12,063 bases of DNA from an uncultured Lysobacteraceae bacterium (GCA_946482585.1 CAMLSI010000112.1:1-12063), one strand, 5' to 3'. Positions 1-7,116 are shown, counted from the first letter of the stretch. Numbers and translations: made by a program. The notes: generated from the sequence alone by a model not told the origin.

Positions 1-3000
1 CCCGCTGGTGGGGCCGATCACGTCGTCACGGTCACGGCGGTCACGGCGGCCGGCACGCCCGATACCTTCAGCGTGGTGTCGAGTCAGCCCGGCGTGGTGG
101 GGACGTCGGTCAACGGCACTGCCGTGACGCTGACGCCGCTCTCCGCCGGCACCAGCACGATCACGTTCACGAGCGGGTCGGATCCGGCGGTACAGAAAAC
201 CATCGCGGCCACGATCCTGGCTGCATCGACCACTGTCTACGATCTGAATGGCGTGGCCGAGCCCGCTGTGCTCGCGAACAGCGCGCATGCGGATACGCGG
301 TTGCGCCTGCGCTTCGATACGGCGCCGTCGCTCGGCAGCGCGGGTGCCGTACGCATTCACCGGGTCAGCGACGGTGCGCTCGTCGACACGATTCCCGTGA
401 ACGGGGACGTGGACGCACTGGGCCATCCGGGGCAGGACCGCGTGCGCGTGATCCGTCGCAACGCGATCTCGGTGGCTGGCAACGTCGTGACGATCGCTCC
501 GCACAGTCATGCGCTGGACTACGGCACCGAGTATCGCGTGCTCATCGACAATGGCGTGATCACCGGAGCGACGCTGAACGGCACCGTGTTCGACGGCATG
601 GGCGAGGCCGCCGGCTGGCGCTTCACCACGCGTGCCGCGCCGACAGCTTCCGCCACGCTCGTCGTCGACGACGACGGAGCGGCCGATTTCCGCACCGTGC
701 AGGCCGCGATCGATTTCGCCGTGCAGCAGTTCCCGGGCGATGCGCCGGTCACGATCCTGATCGGCGACGGCGACTATCGCGAGCTGCTCTACCTGCGCGG
801 CAAGCATCGTCTTTCCCTGGTCGGCGAGACGCGCGACGGCGTGGTGCTGCACTACCGCAACTCCGAAGCGTTCAACGCCGGCACCGGTACCAGCCGCGCG
901 CCGGGACCCGGCGCGGCGAACGGCGGACGCAGCGTGTTCCTGGTCGAGAGCGCCGACCTGCTCACGCTGGAAAACCTCACGCTGCGCAACACCACCGTGC
1001 GTTCCGCCGCGCCGAGCCAGGCCGAGACGATCTACTTCAACGGCGACGGCACGCATCGTCTCGTCGCGAAATACGCGCGTTTCCAGAGCGAGCAGGACAC
1101 CCTGCAGCTGAAGTCGTACGCGTGGATCTATCGCTGCCTCGTCGAAGGCAATGTCGACTTCATCTGGGGCGGCAACCGCGTGAGCCTGTTCGAGGAAAGC
1201 GAGATCCGCTCGGTCGGCGACACCTTCAATCCGAGCCAGGGCGGCTACGTGCTCCAGGCGCGTACAGTCGCTGCGGACGACAAGGGCTTCGTGTTCCTCA
1301 ACAGCACGCTCACGCACGGACCCGGCCCCGGTCCGCTCGGAGGCGACGTGCCGCCGGGCAGCGCCTATCTCGCGCGCAGCGGCGGCAGCGCGGCGTATTT
1401 CGACAATGTCGCCTTCATCAACACGCGCATGGACGGCCACGTCGCTGCGGCGGGCTGGGCCGCGGCCGGCGTGAACGGACAGCCCGCACCGAATCCGGCC
1501 GTGCCGAGCGCGGCGAGCGGCTGGCGCGAGTACGGCACCACCGACCTGTCGGGCACGCCGATCAATCTGTCGAGCCGCGTCGGCGGCTATGCCCTGCAGC
1601 CCGCGGAATTCGCGGCGGAATTCTCCACACGCGCACAGATATTCTCCGCCTACGGCGGCGGCATCGGTTGGGATCCGCTCGGCGACGGTCCTGCGGACCG
1701 GCTGTTTGCCGATGGCTTCGAAGGGCAGGGCGGTCCGGTCCCGCCGCTGCTCAGCGAGACTTTCGATGAGGCGACCGCCGGCGCCGGCAGCGGCGGCAGC
1801 GTCAGCAATTTCTGGTCGGCGGCGTATCGCGCCATTCCGAACCAGCCGGACACGCCGATGTACACCGCGACCGGCGGCGGCAGCGGCCTGCTGGTCACCG
1901 CCGAAAAGGCACTGTCGATGACCGGCGCGCGATTCACGATCGGCAACACGGTACCGGGCCAGATCAGCAACGCCACGAGCGCGCCGCCGGGCGTGTTCGA
2001 TCTGAGCCAGCCCTACACGATCTCGTTCTGCGTGGTGTCGCGTTCCGATACCGGGTTCTTCTACGTCTACATCGACAACAACACCACGACATCGGCGAAC
2101 TCGCCGCTCGGCGCGGCGTCGCGTCTCGGCGAATTTCCGGTGGCGGACATGGTGCCCGGGACGGTGTATGCCGTGACCGGCAACGTGGGAACGGCGGCCT
2201 CATTCCTGCAATTGCGCACCAACAGCGGCACTACGGTCGTGATGGACAATCTGCGCATCGACCGCGGCACGATGGCCGGAGCGACCTGCGAGGGTTCCGG
2301 CAGTTCCAGCAGCTCGAGCAGTTCGTCGAGCTCGAGCTCCTCCAGCAGCAGTTCGTCGAGCAGTTCCAGCTCGTCCTCGTCGAGCAGCGGACCGGGCACG
2401 CTGACCTGCGAGGTCGCCAACACCGTGCCCGGGTTCGCGTCGCTGGGTAGCGGAACCACGGGCGGCGCCGGCGGGCGCGCGGTCACGGTGACCACGGGCA
2501 CGCAGCTCGTGACCGAGCTGGCCAATCAGGTCGGCAACCCGCAACCGCTGACGATCTTCGTCGACGGCGTGATCACGACCGCCAACAGCGGCAGCGTCAC
2601 CAAGTTCGAGGTGAAGGACATGAACAACGTGTCCATCATCGGCATGCCTGGTTCGCTGTTCGACGGCATCGGCATCAAGATCTGGCGCGCCAACAACGTG
2701 ATCGTGCGCAACGTGACGATGCGCTACGTCAACATCGGCGACAAGGATCAGATCAGCATCGACGGCCCCTCGTCGAACATCTGGATCGACCACAACGAGT
2801 TCTACAACTCGCTGCTGGTCGACCAGGATTTCTACGACGAACTCGTCAGCGGCAAGGGCAGCATCGACAACATCACGCTGTCGTACAACTACCTGCACGA
2901 CAGCTGGAAGACCTCGCTCTGGGGTTCCAGCGACAGCGACAACTTCAATCGCCGCATCAGCTTCGTCGGCAATCGCTGGGACAACGTGATGTCGCGCCTG

Positions 3001-5529
3001 CCGCTGTTCCGCTTCGGCGAAGGGCATGTGCTGAACAACTACTACCGCAACGTGCAGCGCACGGCGGTCAACTCGCGCATGGGCGCGAGGATCCGCATCG
3101 ACAGTTCGCACTTCGAAGATTCCACCAACGTGGTGATCTCGCAGGACAGCAGCCAGATCGGCTACTGGGACACGAACGGCGACAACGTCTTCCAGAACGT
3201 GACCTGGACCGAACTGCCGCAGCCCAATTGCACCAGCAATCCCTGCGCCTGGGGCAATACGCCGGGCACGGTGCAGAACGGCGGCCAGATCGCCTCGACG
3301 GTCAGCTACACGCCGCCCTATGCGTACACGGTCGTGCCCGGCGTCGACGTGCGCGAACACGTACTCGCGAACTCGGGTACCGGCAGGATCGACGCCTGCC
3401 TCGCATTCCCGGGCGGCAGTTCGTCGAGCTCCAGCAGCTCCAGCTCGAGCAGCTCGTCGAGTTCGAGCAGTTCATCGAGTTCGTCCAGCTCCAGCAGTTC
3501 GTCGAGCTCGAGCAGTTCCGCCGGCACCGTCATTCCGTTCGCCGAAGACTTCGACGCGGCGACGACCGCGACCTTCCGCACCGCGGCCTACCGTTCCCTG
3601 CCCGCGCAACCCGCGGTCGAAATGTATTTCGCCCTCGGCGGCGCCAGCAACATCACCATCGCCGACGGCAGCCTGGCTCTGGCCGGTGCACGGTTCTCGA
3701 TCGGCAGCACGCAGCCGGGCGTACAGTCCACGACGACGACATCGCCGCCGGGTATCTTCGATCTCGGCCAGACCTACACCGTGTCGTTCTGCGTACGCGC
3801 GGCCTCGGGCAGTGGCAATCTGCAGGTCATGGTGGACAACACCACGACCAGTTCCGCGACCTCGCCGCTGGGCTCCGCGTCGCGCATCTACAGCAAAGCC
3901 GTCGGCAGTCTCGTGCCGGGCAGCGTGGAATCGGTGACGTCGACGGTGGGCACGGTAACCTCGTTCTTCCATCTGCGCACCGAAAGCAGCGCCAATGTGA
4001 CGCTCGACAACCTGCGCGTGGACCATGGCGCGGTCGGCAGCGCCACGTGCTCGGAGGGTTCCGGCTCGTCGTCGAGTTCGTCCAGTTCGAGCTCGTCTTC
4101 GTCGAGTTCCAGCAGTTCGAGCTCGTCGAGCGGCAATCCGGTCGATGCCGCGCTGCTGCCGGTCGGCAACGTGCTGCCGCCGGCGATGGGCGTGCGCACC
4201 TACTCGGCGCCGACGACGAATCCGTCCTACGTCGCGGTGCCGCCGACGCCGGTACATGTGAATCATTACCAGAATCTGCCGGCCGATCCGACCGGCGGCG
4301 TGCTGAGCTTCGAGCGCGAGACGGCGCCGGCGAACGGATGGCACGCATGGTCGGAATACGGCCCGGTCGTCGTCACCGGCGGGTCGGCCGCGGCGACGAA
4401 TCGCATCTACACCGTCTTCACCAAGGAACAGTTGCTCGCCGCGCTGCAGGAAGCCGGCAACGCGCCGAAGATCATCCGTGTCGTCGGCGTGATCGACTTC
4501 CGCTTCACCAACGGCGTGTACGAGGAATACACGAGCTTCGCCGACCAGCATCAGGGCGGCACGGTCGTGATTCCGTCCAACACCACGCTCGTGGGGATCA
4601 ACGGCAGCGACGGTTCGCCGGCTCGCTTTGCGGGCACGCAGATCGCGATCGGCCGCGAGTTCTCGCCGCCGCATGCCAATTCGCCCGCGAACCCCGAGCC
4701 CAAGTCCAACTTCGAAGCCTGGGTCAGCCATGGCGGAGATCCCGAGGAATATCCAGGCTGGACGCGCAACGTGATCGTGCGCAACCTGCAGATCGAAAAT
4801 CCGTGGGACGTGAACCCGGGTTCGGCCGACTCGGAGTTCGACGGCATCGTCGTGTCCTGGGCGCAGCAGGTCTGGATCGACCACGTCACGATCGGGCCCG
4901 GCCAGTACAACGGCACCTACACGGCGACGCGGCGCGACGGTTCGCTCGACATCGTGCGCGCGTCGAACTACGTCACCGTCGCCAGCAGCCGCTTCGAGAC
5001 CAGCGACAAGACCAACCTGATCGGCAACGGCGACAGCGGACGGGCCTGGAGCGATCAGGGCCGGCTCAAGGTGACCATGACCGGCAACCACTGGTACTTC
5101 AATCAGTCGCGCATGCCGCGGGTCCGCTACGGCCGAGTACACCTGTATAACAATTTCTACCGGGGCAGCGTCGCCTCGGTGCCCAACCAGAAGTGGGGCA
5201 GCGGCATGGCGGTGGGCACGCAGGGCGACATCCTCGCGCAGGGCAATTTCTTCCACGTGCTCGGCGTGAAGATCAACGCGAACAATGAGATCTGCGGCAA
5301 GCTCGTGCAACACCACGGCGGCGGCAGCGGCTTCCGCGGCGAGAGCCAATGGTTCCAGAGCGACGATGCGTCGGCTCTGACGCCGCAGCTCGTCGATGGC
5401 TATCTCGCCGGTTGCGACGGGTTGCCGCCCGGCAACTGGCAGCCGCCGTACGGCTACACGCTCAGTGCCGATCCGCCGTCGCTCGGTGTCAGCGTGCCGG
5501 CGACGGCAGGGGCGGGAAGGCTGCCGTAG
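1..5529 (+). CDS. Secreted modular pectinase: pectin methylesterase (CE8) + two pectate lyases (PL1), 5'-truncated by window edge
   Basis: The frame is open from base 1, so the true start and signal peptide lie outside; a GTG at 73 is an internal valine. By window codon number: Ig-like end 1-73; SbsA-like Ig domain ~75-211; CE8 esterase ~218-565; DRLFADGFE tail 566-574; unknown module ~584-766; 29 Ser 768-796; PL1 797-1139; 34 Ser 1140-1173; module copy 2 1174-1355; 22 Ser 1356-1377; PL1 1378-1842. CE8 residues seen: Gln340 (QAETIYF), Asp366 (EQDTL), Asp386 (VDFIWGG), Arg459 (YLARSGG). First PL1: WIDH 928-931, Lys970, catalytic-type Arg999 and Arg1004 (SRLPLFRFG). Second PL1: VWIDH ending at 1628, Asp1646/Asp1650, Lys1670, Arg1704/1707/1709 (SRMPRVRYG). 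Known family roles: CE8 removes methyl esters from homogalacturonan, and PL1 cleaves de-esterified pectin by calcium-dependent beta-elimination. Inferred: an extracellular one-chain pectin degrader. The family calls are firm; exact specificities are not. Confidence 0.93.
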   Translation, partial: PAGGADHVVTVTAVTAAGTPDTFSVVSSQPGVVGTSVNGTAVTLTPLSAGTSTITFTSGSDPAVQKTIAATILAASTTVYDLNGVAEPAVLANSAHADTRLRLRFDTAPSLGSAGAVRIHRVSDGALVDTIPVNGDVDALGHPGQDRVRVIRRNAISVAGNVVTIAPHSHALDYGTEYRVLIDNGVITGATLNGTVFDGMGEAAGWRFTTRAAPTASATLVVDDDGAADFRTVQAAIDFAVQQFPGDAPVTILIGDGDYRELLYLRGKHRLSLVGETRDGVVLHYRNSEAFNAGTGTSRAPGPGAANGGRSVFLVESADLLTLENLTLRNTTVRSAAPSQAETIYFNGDGTHRLVAKYARFQSEQDTLQLKSYAWIYRCLVEGNVDFIWGGNRVSLFEESEIRSVGDTFNPSQGGYVLQARTVAADDKGFVFLNSTLTHGPGPGPLGGDVPPGSAYLARSGGSAAYFDNVAFINTRMDGHVAAAGWAAAGVNGQPAPNPAVPSAASGWREYGTTDLSGTPINLSSRVGGYALQPAEFAAEFSTRAQIFSAYGGGIGWDPLGDGPADRLFADGFEGQGGPVPPLLSETFDEATAGAGSGGSVSNFWSAAYRAIPNQPDTPMYTATGGGSGLLVTAEKALSMTGARFTIGNTVPGQISNATSAPPGVFDLSQPYTISFCVVSRSDTGFFYVYIDNNTTTSANSPLGAASRLGEFPVADMVPGTVYAVTGNVGTAASFLQLRTNSGTTVVMDNLRIDRGTMAGATCEGSGSSSSSSSSSSSSSSSSSSSSSSSSSSSSSGPGTLTCEVANTVPGFASLGSGTTGGAGGRAVTVTTGTQLVTELANQVGNPQPLTIFVDGVITTANSGSVTKFEVKDMNNVSIIGMPGSLFDGIGIKIWRANNVIVRNVTMRYVNIGDKDQISIDGPSSNIWIDHNEFYNSLLVDQDFYDELVSGKGSIDNITLSYNYLHDSWKTSLWGSSDSDNFNRRISFVGNRWDNVMSRLPLFRFGEGHVLNNYYRNVQRTAVNSRMGARIRIDSSHFEDSTNVVISQDSSQIGYWDTNGDNVFQNVTWTELPQPNCTSNPCAWGNTPGTVQNGGQIASTVSYTPPYAYTVVPGVDVREHVLANSGTGRIDACLAFPGGSSSSSSSSSSSSSSSSSSSSSSSSSSSSSSSSSSAGTVIPFAEDFDAATTATFRTAAYRSLPAQPAVEMYFALGGASNITIADGSLALAGARFSIGSTQPGVQSTTTTSPPGIFDLGQTYTVSFCVRAASGSGNLQVMVDNTTTSSATSPLGSASRIYSKAVGSLVPGSVESVTSTVGTVTSFFHLRTESSANVTLDNLRVDHGAVGSATCSEGSGSSSSSSSSSSSSSSSSSSSSSSGNPVDAALLPVGNVLPPAMGVRTYSAPTTNPSYVAVPPTPVHVNHYQNLPADPTGGVLSFERETAPANGWHAWSEYGPVVVTGGSAAATNRIYTVFTKEQLLAALQEAGNAPKIIRVVGVIDFRFTNGVYEEYTSFADQHQGGTVVIPSNTTLVGINGSDGSPARFAGTQIAIGREFSPPHANSPANPEPKSNFEAWVSHGGDPEEYPGWTRNVIVRNLQIENPWDVNPGSADSEFDGIVVSWAQQVWIDHVTIGPGQYNGTYTATRRDGSLDIVRASNYVTVASSRFETSDKTNLIGNGDSGRAWSDQGRLKVTMTGNHWYFNQSRMPRVRYGRVHLYNNFYRGSVASVPNQKWGSGMAVGTQGDILAQGNFFHVLGVKINANNEICGKLVQHHGGGSGFRGESQWFQSDDASALTPQLVDGYLAGCDGLPPGNWQPPYGYTLSADPPSLGVSVPATAGAGRLP
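1750..2301 (+). repeat. Unrecognised ~180-residue module, copy 1 (in the pectinase)
   Basis: This is the protein segment between the esterase and the first poly-serine linker. It reads like a beta-sandwich: a FDE-type start, GARFTIG, PPGVFDLSQPYTISFCV, a Thr/Asn-rich stretch, SPLGAASR, then LRTNSGTTVVMDNLRID and a closing ATCEGSG. By eye roughly half of its residues match copy 2. The cysteines of SFCV and ATC occur in both copies and could form a disulfide. The position between catalytic domains and linkers suggests a carbohydrate-binding module, but I cannot assign it to a named family. Confidence 0.75.
2302..2388 (+). repeat. Poly-serine linker 1 (29 Ser)
   Basis: Twenty-nine consecutive serine codons, a mixture of AGC, AGT, TCG and TCC, joining module copy 1 to the first pectate lyase. 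Poly-serine linkers are known from secreted polysaccharidases of marine and soil gammaproteobacteria such as Saccharophagus and Cellvibrio. The mixed codons argue for selection on the amino acid rather than slippage of a simple DNA repeat. Confidence 0.95.
3418..3519 (+). repeat. Poly-serine linker 2 (34 Ser)
   Basis: Thirty-four consecutive serine codons, again mixed AGC/AGT/TCG/TCC with one TCA, joining the first pectate lyase to module copy 2. It is the longest of the three linkers. Its antisense strand reads as Glu/Leu-rich protein, which produces spurious reverse open frames. Confidence 0.95.
3520..4065 (+). repeat. Unrecognised ~180-residue module, copy 2 (in the pectinase)
   Basis: This second copy lies between the second and third poly-serine linkers. 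Shared landmarks with copy 1 are FD.AT, AAYR, GARFSIG, PPGIFDLGQTYTVSFCV, DNTTT, SPLGSASR, VPGSV, LRTESSANVTLDNLRVD and ATCSEGSG. It is a little shorter near the start, lacking the Gly/Ser stretch after the FD.AT start. The divergence suggests an old duplication or separate recruitment of the same module rather than a recent copy. Binding to pectin or another wall polysaccharide is an inference from context only. Confidence 0.75.
4066..4131 (+). repeat. Poly-serine linker 3 (22 Ser)
   Basis: Twenty-two consecutive serine codons with mixed codons, including one TCT, joining module copy 2 to the C-terminal pectate lyase. Linkers 1 and 3 both follow a conserved EGSG at the end of the unrecognised module, so module plus linker behaves as one unit. 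Confidence 0.95.
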
Positions 5530-5538
5530 GGGTCTTGC

Positions 5539-5644
5539 GACGTCGGTAGCGCGTGGCCGCCTCCGGCGATCGCACGATCGGGGTGCCGGTCGATCCACCG
5601 CCTCGATCGTGCGCTCGCTGCCGCGAGCACACGCTACCGATGTC
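5539..5644. repeat. REPIN-like element: two GTAG-headed REP palindromes in inverted orientation
   Basis: Left arm 5539-5555 and right arm 5628-5644 are inverted copies matching at 15 of 17 positions. A second inner pair, 5566-5580 and 5604-5618, matches at 14 of 15. Each half starts with GTAG (5546-5549 on plus; complement of CTAC 5634-5637 on minus) followed by its own smaller hairpin; on the minus strand this is GTGTGCTCGC and GCGAGCGCAC around a GGCA loop. GTAG-headed REPs in inverted pairs are the known substrates of RAYT (IS200/IS605-like TnpA) proteins. It sits just after the pectinase stop and could also stabilise or end that mRNA. Confidence 0.65.
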
Positions 5645-5704
5645 GACCGGGTCTGCCTGAAGGGCATGGGGTTCGCTGTCGGCGTCGCCCGGTGCCGCCG
5701 TCCG

Positions 5705-5782
5705 TCAAGAGCCTGTCTTCGCGGCGAGACCGGAGAGGATGTCGATGGTCTCCTGGGCCTCGCCGATGTCGTGCAGTCGCCC
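5705..5782 (-). pseudogene. Possible decayed 3' end of a minus-strand gene (folP-like tail)
   Basis: On the minus strand a 25-codon stretch ends at TGA (5705-5707) and reads GRLHDIGEAQETIDILSG followed by LAAKTGS. It is closed upstream by TAG at 5783-5785. The pattern R-[LV]-H-D-[IV]-x-E followed by an amphipathic helix resembles the C-terminus of dihydropteroate synthase (FolP), but the fragment is too short for a firm call. It may equally be chance coding-like sequence in GC-rich DNA. No upstream part of such a gene is visible in any frame. Confidence 0.2.
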
Positions 5783-5848
5783 CTAGAATCTGCGGTCTCG
5801 GCCGGATGGCCCGCTCTTCCCGTGCCACGTCACGGGTGGTCGACTGCC

Positions 5849-5908
5849 GGCTGATCATTCATTCAAGCCGACGCCGCTTGGCGGCTCGGCTCCATTCAGG
5901 CGTCAGGC
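5849..5908 (+). mobile_element. attC-like integron recombination site 1
   Basis: The core reads TTCAAGCCGACGCCGC, a TTG loop, then GCGGCTCGGC. GCCGACGCCGC (5867-5877) pairs with GCGGCTCGGC (5881-5890), leaving one unpaired C, as the extrahelical bases of attC hairpins do. The site ends in GCGTCAGGC, in place of the canonical GCGTTAGGC, so R' is GTCAGGC (5902-5908; consensus GTTRRRY). An imperfect R'' partner, CTGATC, lies at 5851-5856. The left part closely resembles attC sites of aadA-type cassettes as I remember them. The next gene starts 20 nt after R', with its ribosome-binding site in between, as in cassettes. Confidence 0.6.
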
Positions 5909-5927
5909 GACGACAAGGAATCCCGCT

Positions 5928-6398
5928 ATGCAGGCTTCGGAAACTCCGACCCTCTACGAATGGCTGGGCGGAATCGATGCACTGGATCGCCTGACCGCGC
6001 GCTTCTACGAGCACGTCAAACGAGACGAATTGCTCGGGCCGGTCTTTGCCCATATGGGAGCGGATCATCCGGGCCACGTGGCCGCTTTCCTGGCGGAGGT
6101 TCTCGGTGGTCCGGCGGCTTACTCCGAACATCACGGCGGCCATCCGCACATGATCCGGCAGCATCTGAATCGCCACCTCACCCAGGACAAGCGGCGTCGC
6201 TGGGTCGAGCTGCTTCTCGCCACGGCGGATGAACTCGGCCTGCCGGATGATCCCGAGTTCCGGTCTGCGCTGGTCGGCTACCTGGAGTGGGGTTCGAGGC
6301 TCGCGGTCATCAACTCCCAGCCAGGTGCAACGGTCGATCAGCACGCGCCCATGCCCCGGTGGGGCTGGGGCGAAGTCAAGGGACCGTACCAGGGCTGA
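5928..6398 (+). CDS. Group II truncated haemoglobin (trHbO-type)
   Basis: A 156-residue haem protein. Group II features seen are YEWLGG (10-15), Tyr27 at the B10 position (FYEHV), DHPGHVAAFL (46-55), EVLGGP (57-62), proximal-type His79 (MIRQHL), Trp92 at G8 (RRRWVEL, the group II/III hallmark), YLEWGSRLAV and a PMPRWGWG tail. Known for the family: 2-on-2 globins that bind O2 and NO and are proposed to handle NO, peroxide or oxygen in the cytoplasm. The start is supported by AAGGAA at 5915-5920, 7 nt before the ATG. The gene begins directly after an attC-like site, so it may be a cassette gene. Its ligand and physiological role cannot be read from sequence. Confidence 0.93.
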   Translation: MQASETPTLYEWLGGIDALDRLTARFYEHVKRDELLGPVFAHMGADHPGHVAAFLAEVLGGPAAYSEHHGGHPHMIRQHLNRHLTQDKRRRWVELLLATADELGLPDDPEFRSALVGYLEWGSRLAVINSQPGATVDQHAPMPRWGWGEVKGPYQG

Positions 6399-6456
6399 GC
6401 CGCGCATGCCGCTGCCGCGCTTCTTCCATTGCTGGCTCGCACCGGCGAATCCGCAC

Positions 6457-6480
6457 CCGCTCGCGCAGTAGCGCGAGCGG
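6457..6480. terminator. Strong GC hairpin after the globin gene
   Basis: CCGCTCGCGC (6457-6466) and GCGCGAGCGG (6471-6480) form a perfect 10-bp stem around the loop AGTA. It lies 59 bases after the globin stop and 93 bases before the thioesterase start. There is no T-tract after it on plus, so intrinsic termination is doubtful; attenuation or mRNA end protection is possible. The hairpin contains GTAGCGCG, the same 8-mer that opens the left REP at 5546, so it may be a relict REP. Confidence 0.4.
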
Positions 6481-6573
6481 CCTCTGCGCATATGATCGGC
6501 CTCGCGCCAGGGCTATCCGGCCGGAACAGGCGCATTACCTCGAACGCTAGGCTACCCGTCTCCGCACACCATC

Positions 6574-7047
6574 ATGCCCTTTACCACGACTCGCACCGTA
6601 CTGTTCGGTGACTGCGATCCGGGCGGGATCATCTACACGCCACGGGTGGCCTACTTCGTCGTCGAGGCGGTCCACGACTTGCTGGCAGACGCTCTGGGCG
6701 GGCCGGCAGTCCGGGAGCTCTTCGCCATGGGCATCCTGCCGCCGGCCCGATCCCTGTCCGTCGAGTTTCTTGCGCCGTTCACCTGGGACGACGTCCTGAC
6801 CATCACGGTCGTCCCTACGGATGTGGGGAGGACGTCGTTCGGCTTTCATGTGAGCGCAACGGGAAACGACGCACAGGAAGTCTTTCGGGCGACGCTCACG
6901 CAGGTCTGTGTATCACCCGACACAATGCGTCCCGTACCGGTCCCGGAGCGCTTGAGCGTCATCCTGCGCGCGGCGAAGGCCGAAGCCACCGGGTCTTCTC
7001 CACCCGCCTCGGCCTGGAGCGCGGGTGAAACATCTGCCGATGGGTAG
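6574..7047 (+). CDS. Hotdog-fold acyl-CoA thioesterase, 4-hydroxybenzoyl-CoA thioesterase type
   Basis: A 157-residue protein of the 4HBT superfamily. The N-terminal FGDCDPGGIIYTPR (11-24) matches the FGDCDPAGI motif of Pseudomonas 4-hydroxybenzoyl-CoA thioesterase, where the second Asp is catalytic; here that is Asp15. DDVLTI and GRTSFGFHV further on also match the fold. Family role: hydrolysis of aryl- or acyl-CoA thioesters in the cytoplasm; the substrate here is unknown. The last ~30 residues, after PERL, are a low-complexity Ala/Ser/Gly tail. No good Shine-Dalgarno precedes the ATG, but a later start would remove the first strand and motif. It is 175 nt downstream of the globin gene with a hairpin in between, so co-transcription is uncertain. 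Confidence 0.88.
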   Translation: MPFTTTRTVLFGDCDPGGIIYTPRVAYFVVEAVHDLLADALGGPAVRELFAMGILPPARSLSVEFLAPFTWDDVLTITVVPTDVGRTSFGFHVSATGNDAQEVFRATLTQVCVSPDTMRPVPVPERLSVILRAAKAEATGSSPPASAWSAGETSADG

Positions 7048-7116
7048 AGAGAACGCGACGACTTCCGGTCAGGCACGGGATCGCATGTCGCGACAGAACG
7101 AGCCGCTGCAGTTCAT

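Larger units (their letters stand above)
5530..5927. other. Gene-poor interval between pectinase and globin genes
   Basis: This 398-base stretch holds no convincing intact gene. It contains, left to right, a REP-type inverted doublet (5539-5644), a short minus-strand reading frame that may be a decayed gene end (5705-5782), an isolated TAGAAT (5784-5789) with no matching -35 box, an attC-like site (5849-5908) and the ribosome-binding site of the globin gene (AAGGAA, 5915-5920). No T-rich terminator is visible after the pectinase stop. Confidence 0.7.

Noticed and set aside
2302..4131. CRISPR or tandem DNA repeat explanation for the serine tracts
   Set aside because: The codons are irregularly mixed, there are no unique spacers and the frame is kept throughout, so these are protein linkers.
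3472..5667. Long minus-strand open frames under the pectinase gene (also 2200-3360)
   Set aside because: Arg/Val/Asp-rich translations without motifs; the Glu/Leu-rich pieces are simply the reverse of the poly-serine codons.
5784..5789. TAGAAT and, at 6491-6496, TATGAT as -10 promoter boxes
   Set aside because: Both look like -10 hexamers in GC-rich DNA, but neither has a recognisable -35 box at 16-18 nt, so I do not call promoters.
7086..7095. Perfect palindrome TGTCGCGACA after the thioesterase gene
   Set aside because: Ten bases is within chance in GC-rich DNA and there is no second copy or regulator nearby to make it an operator.
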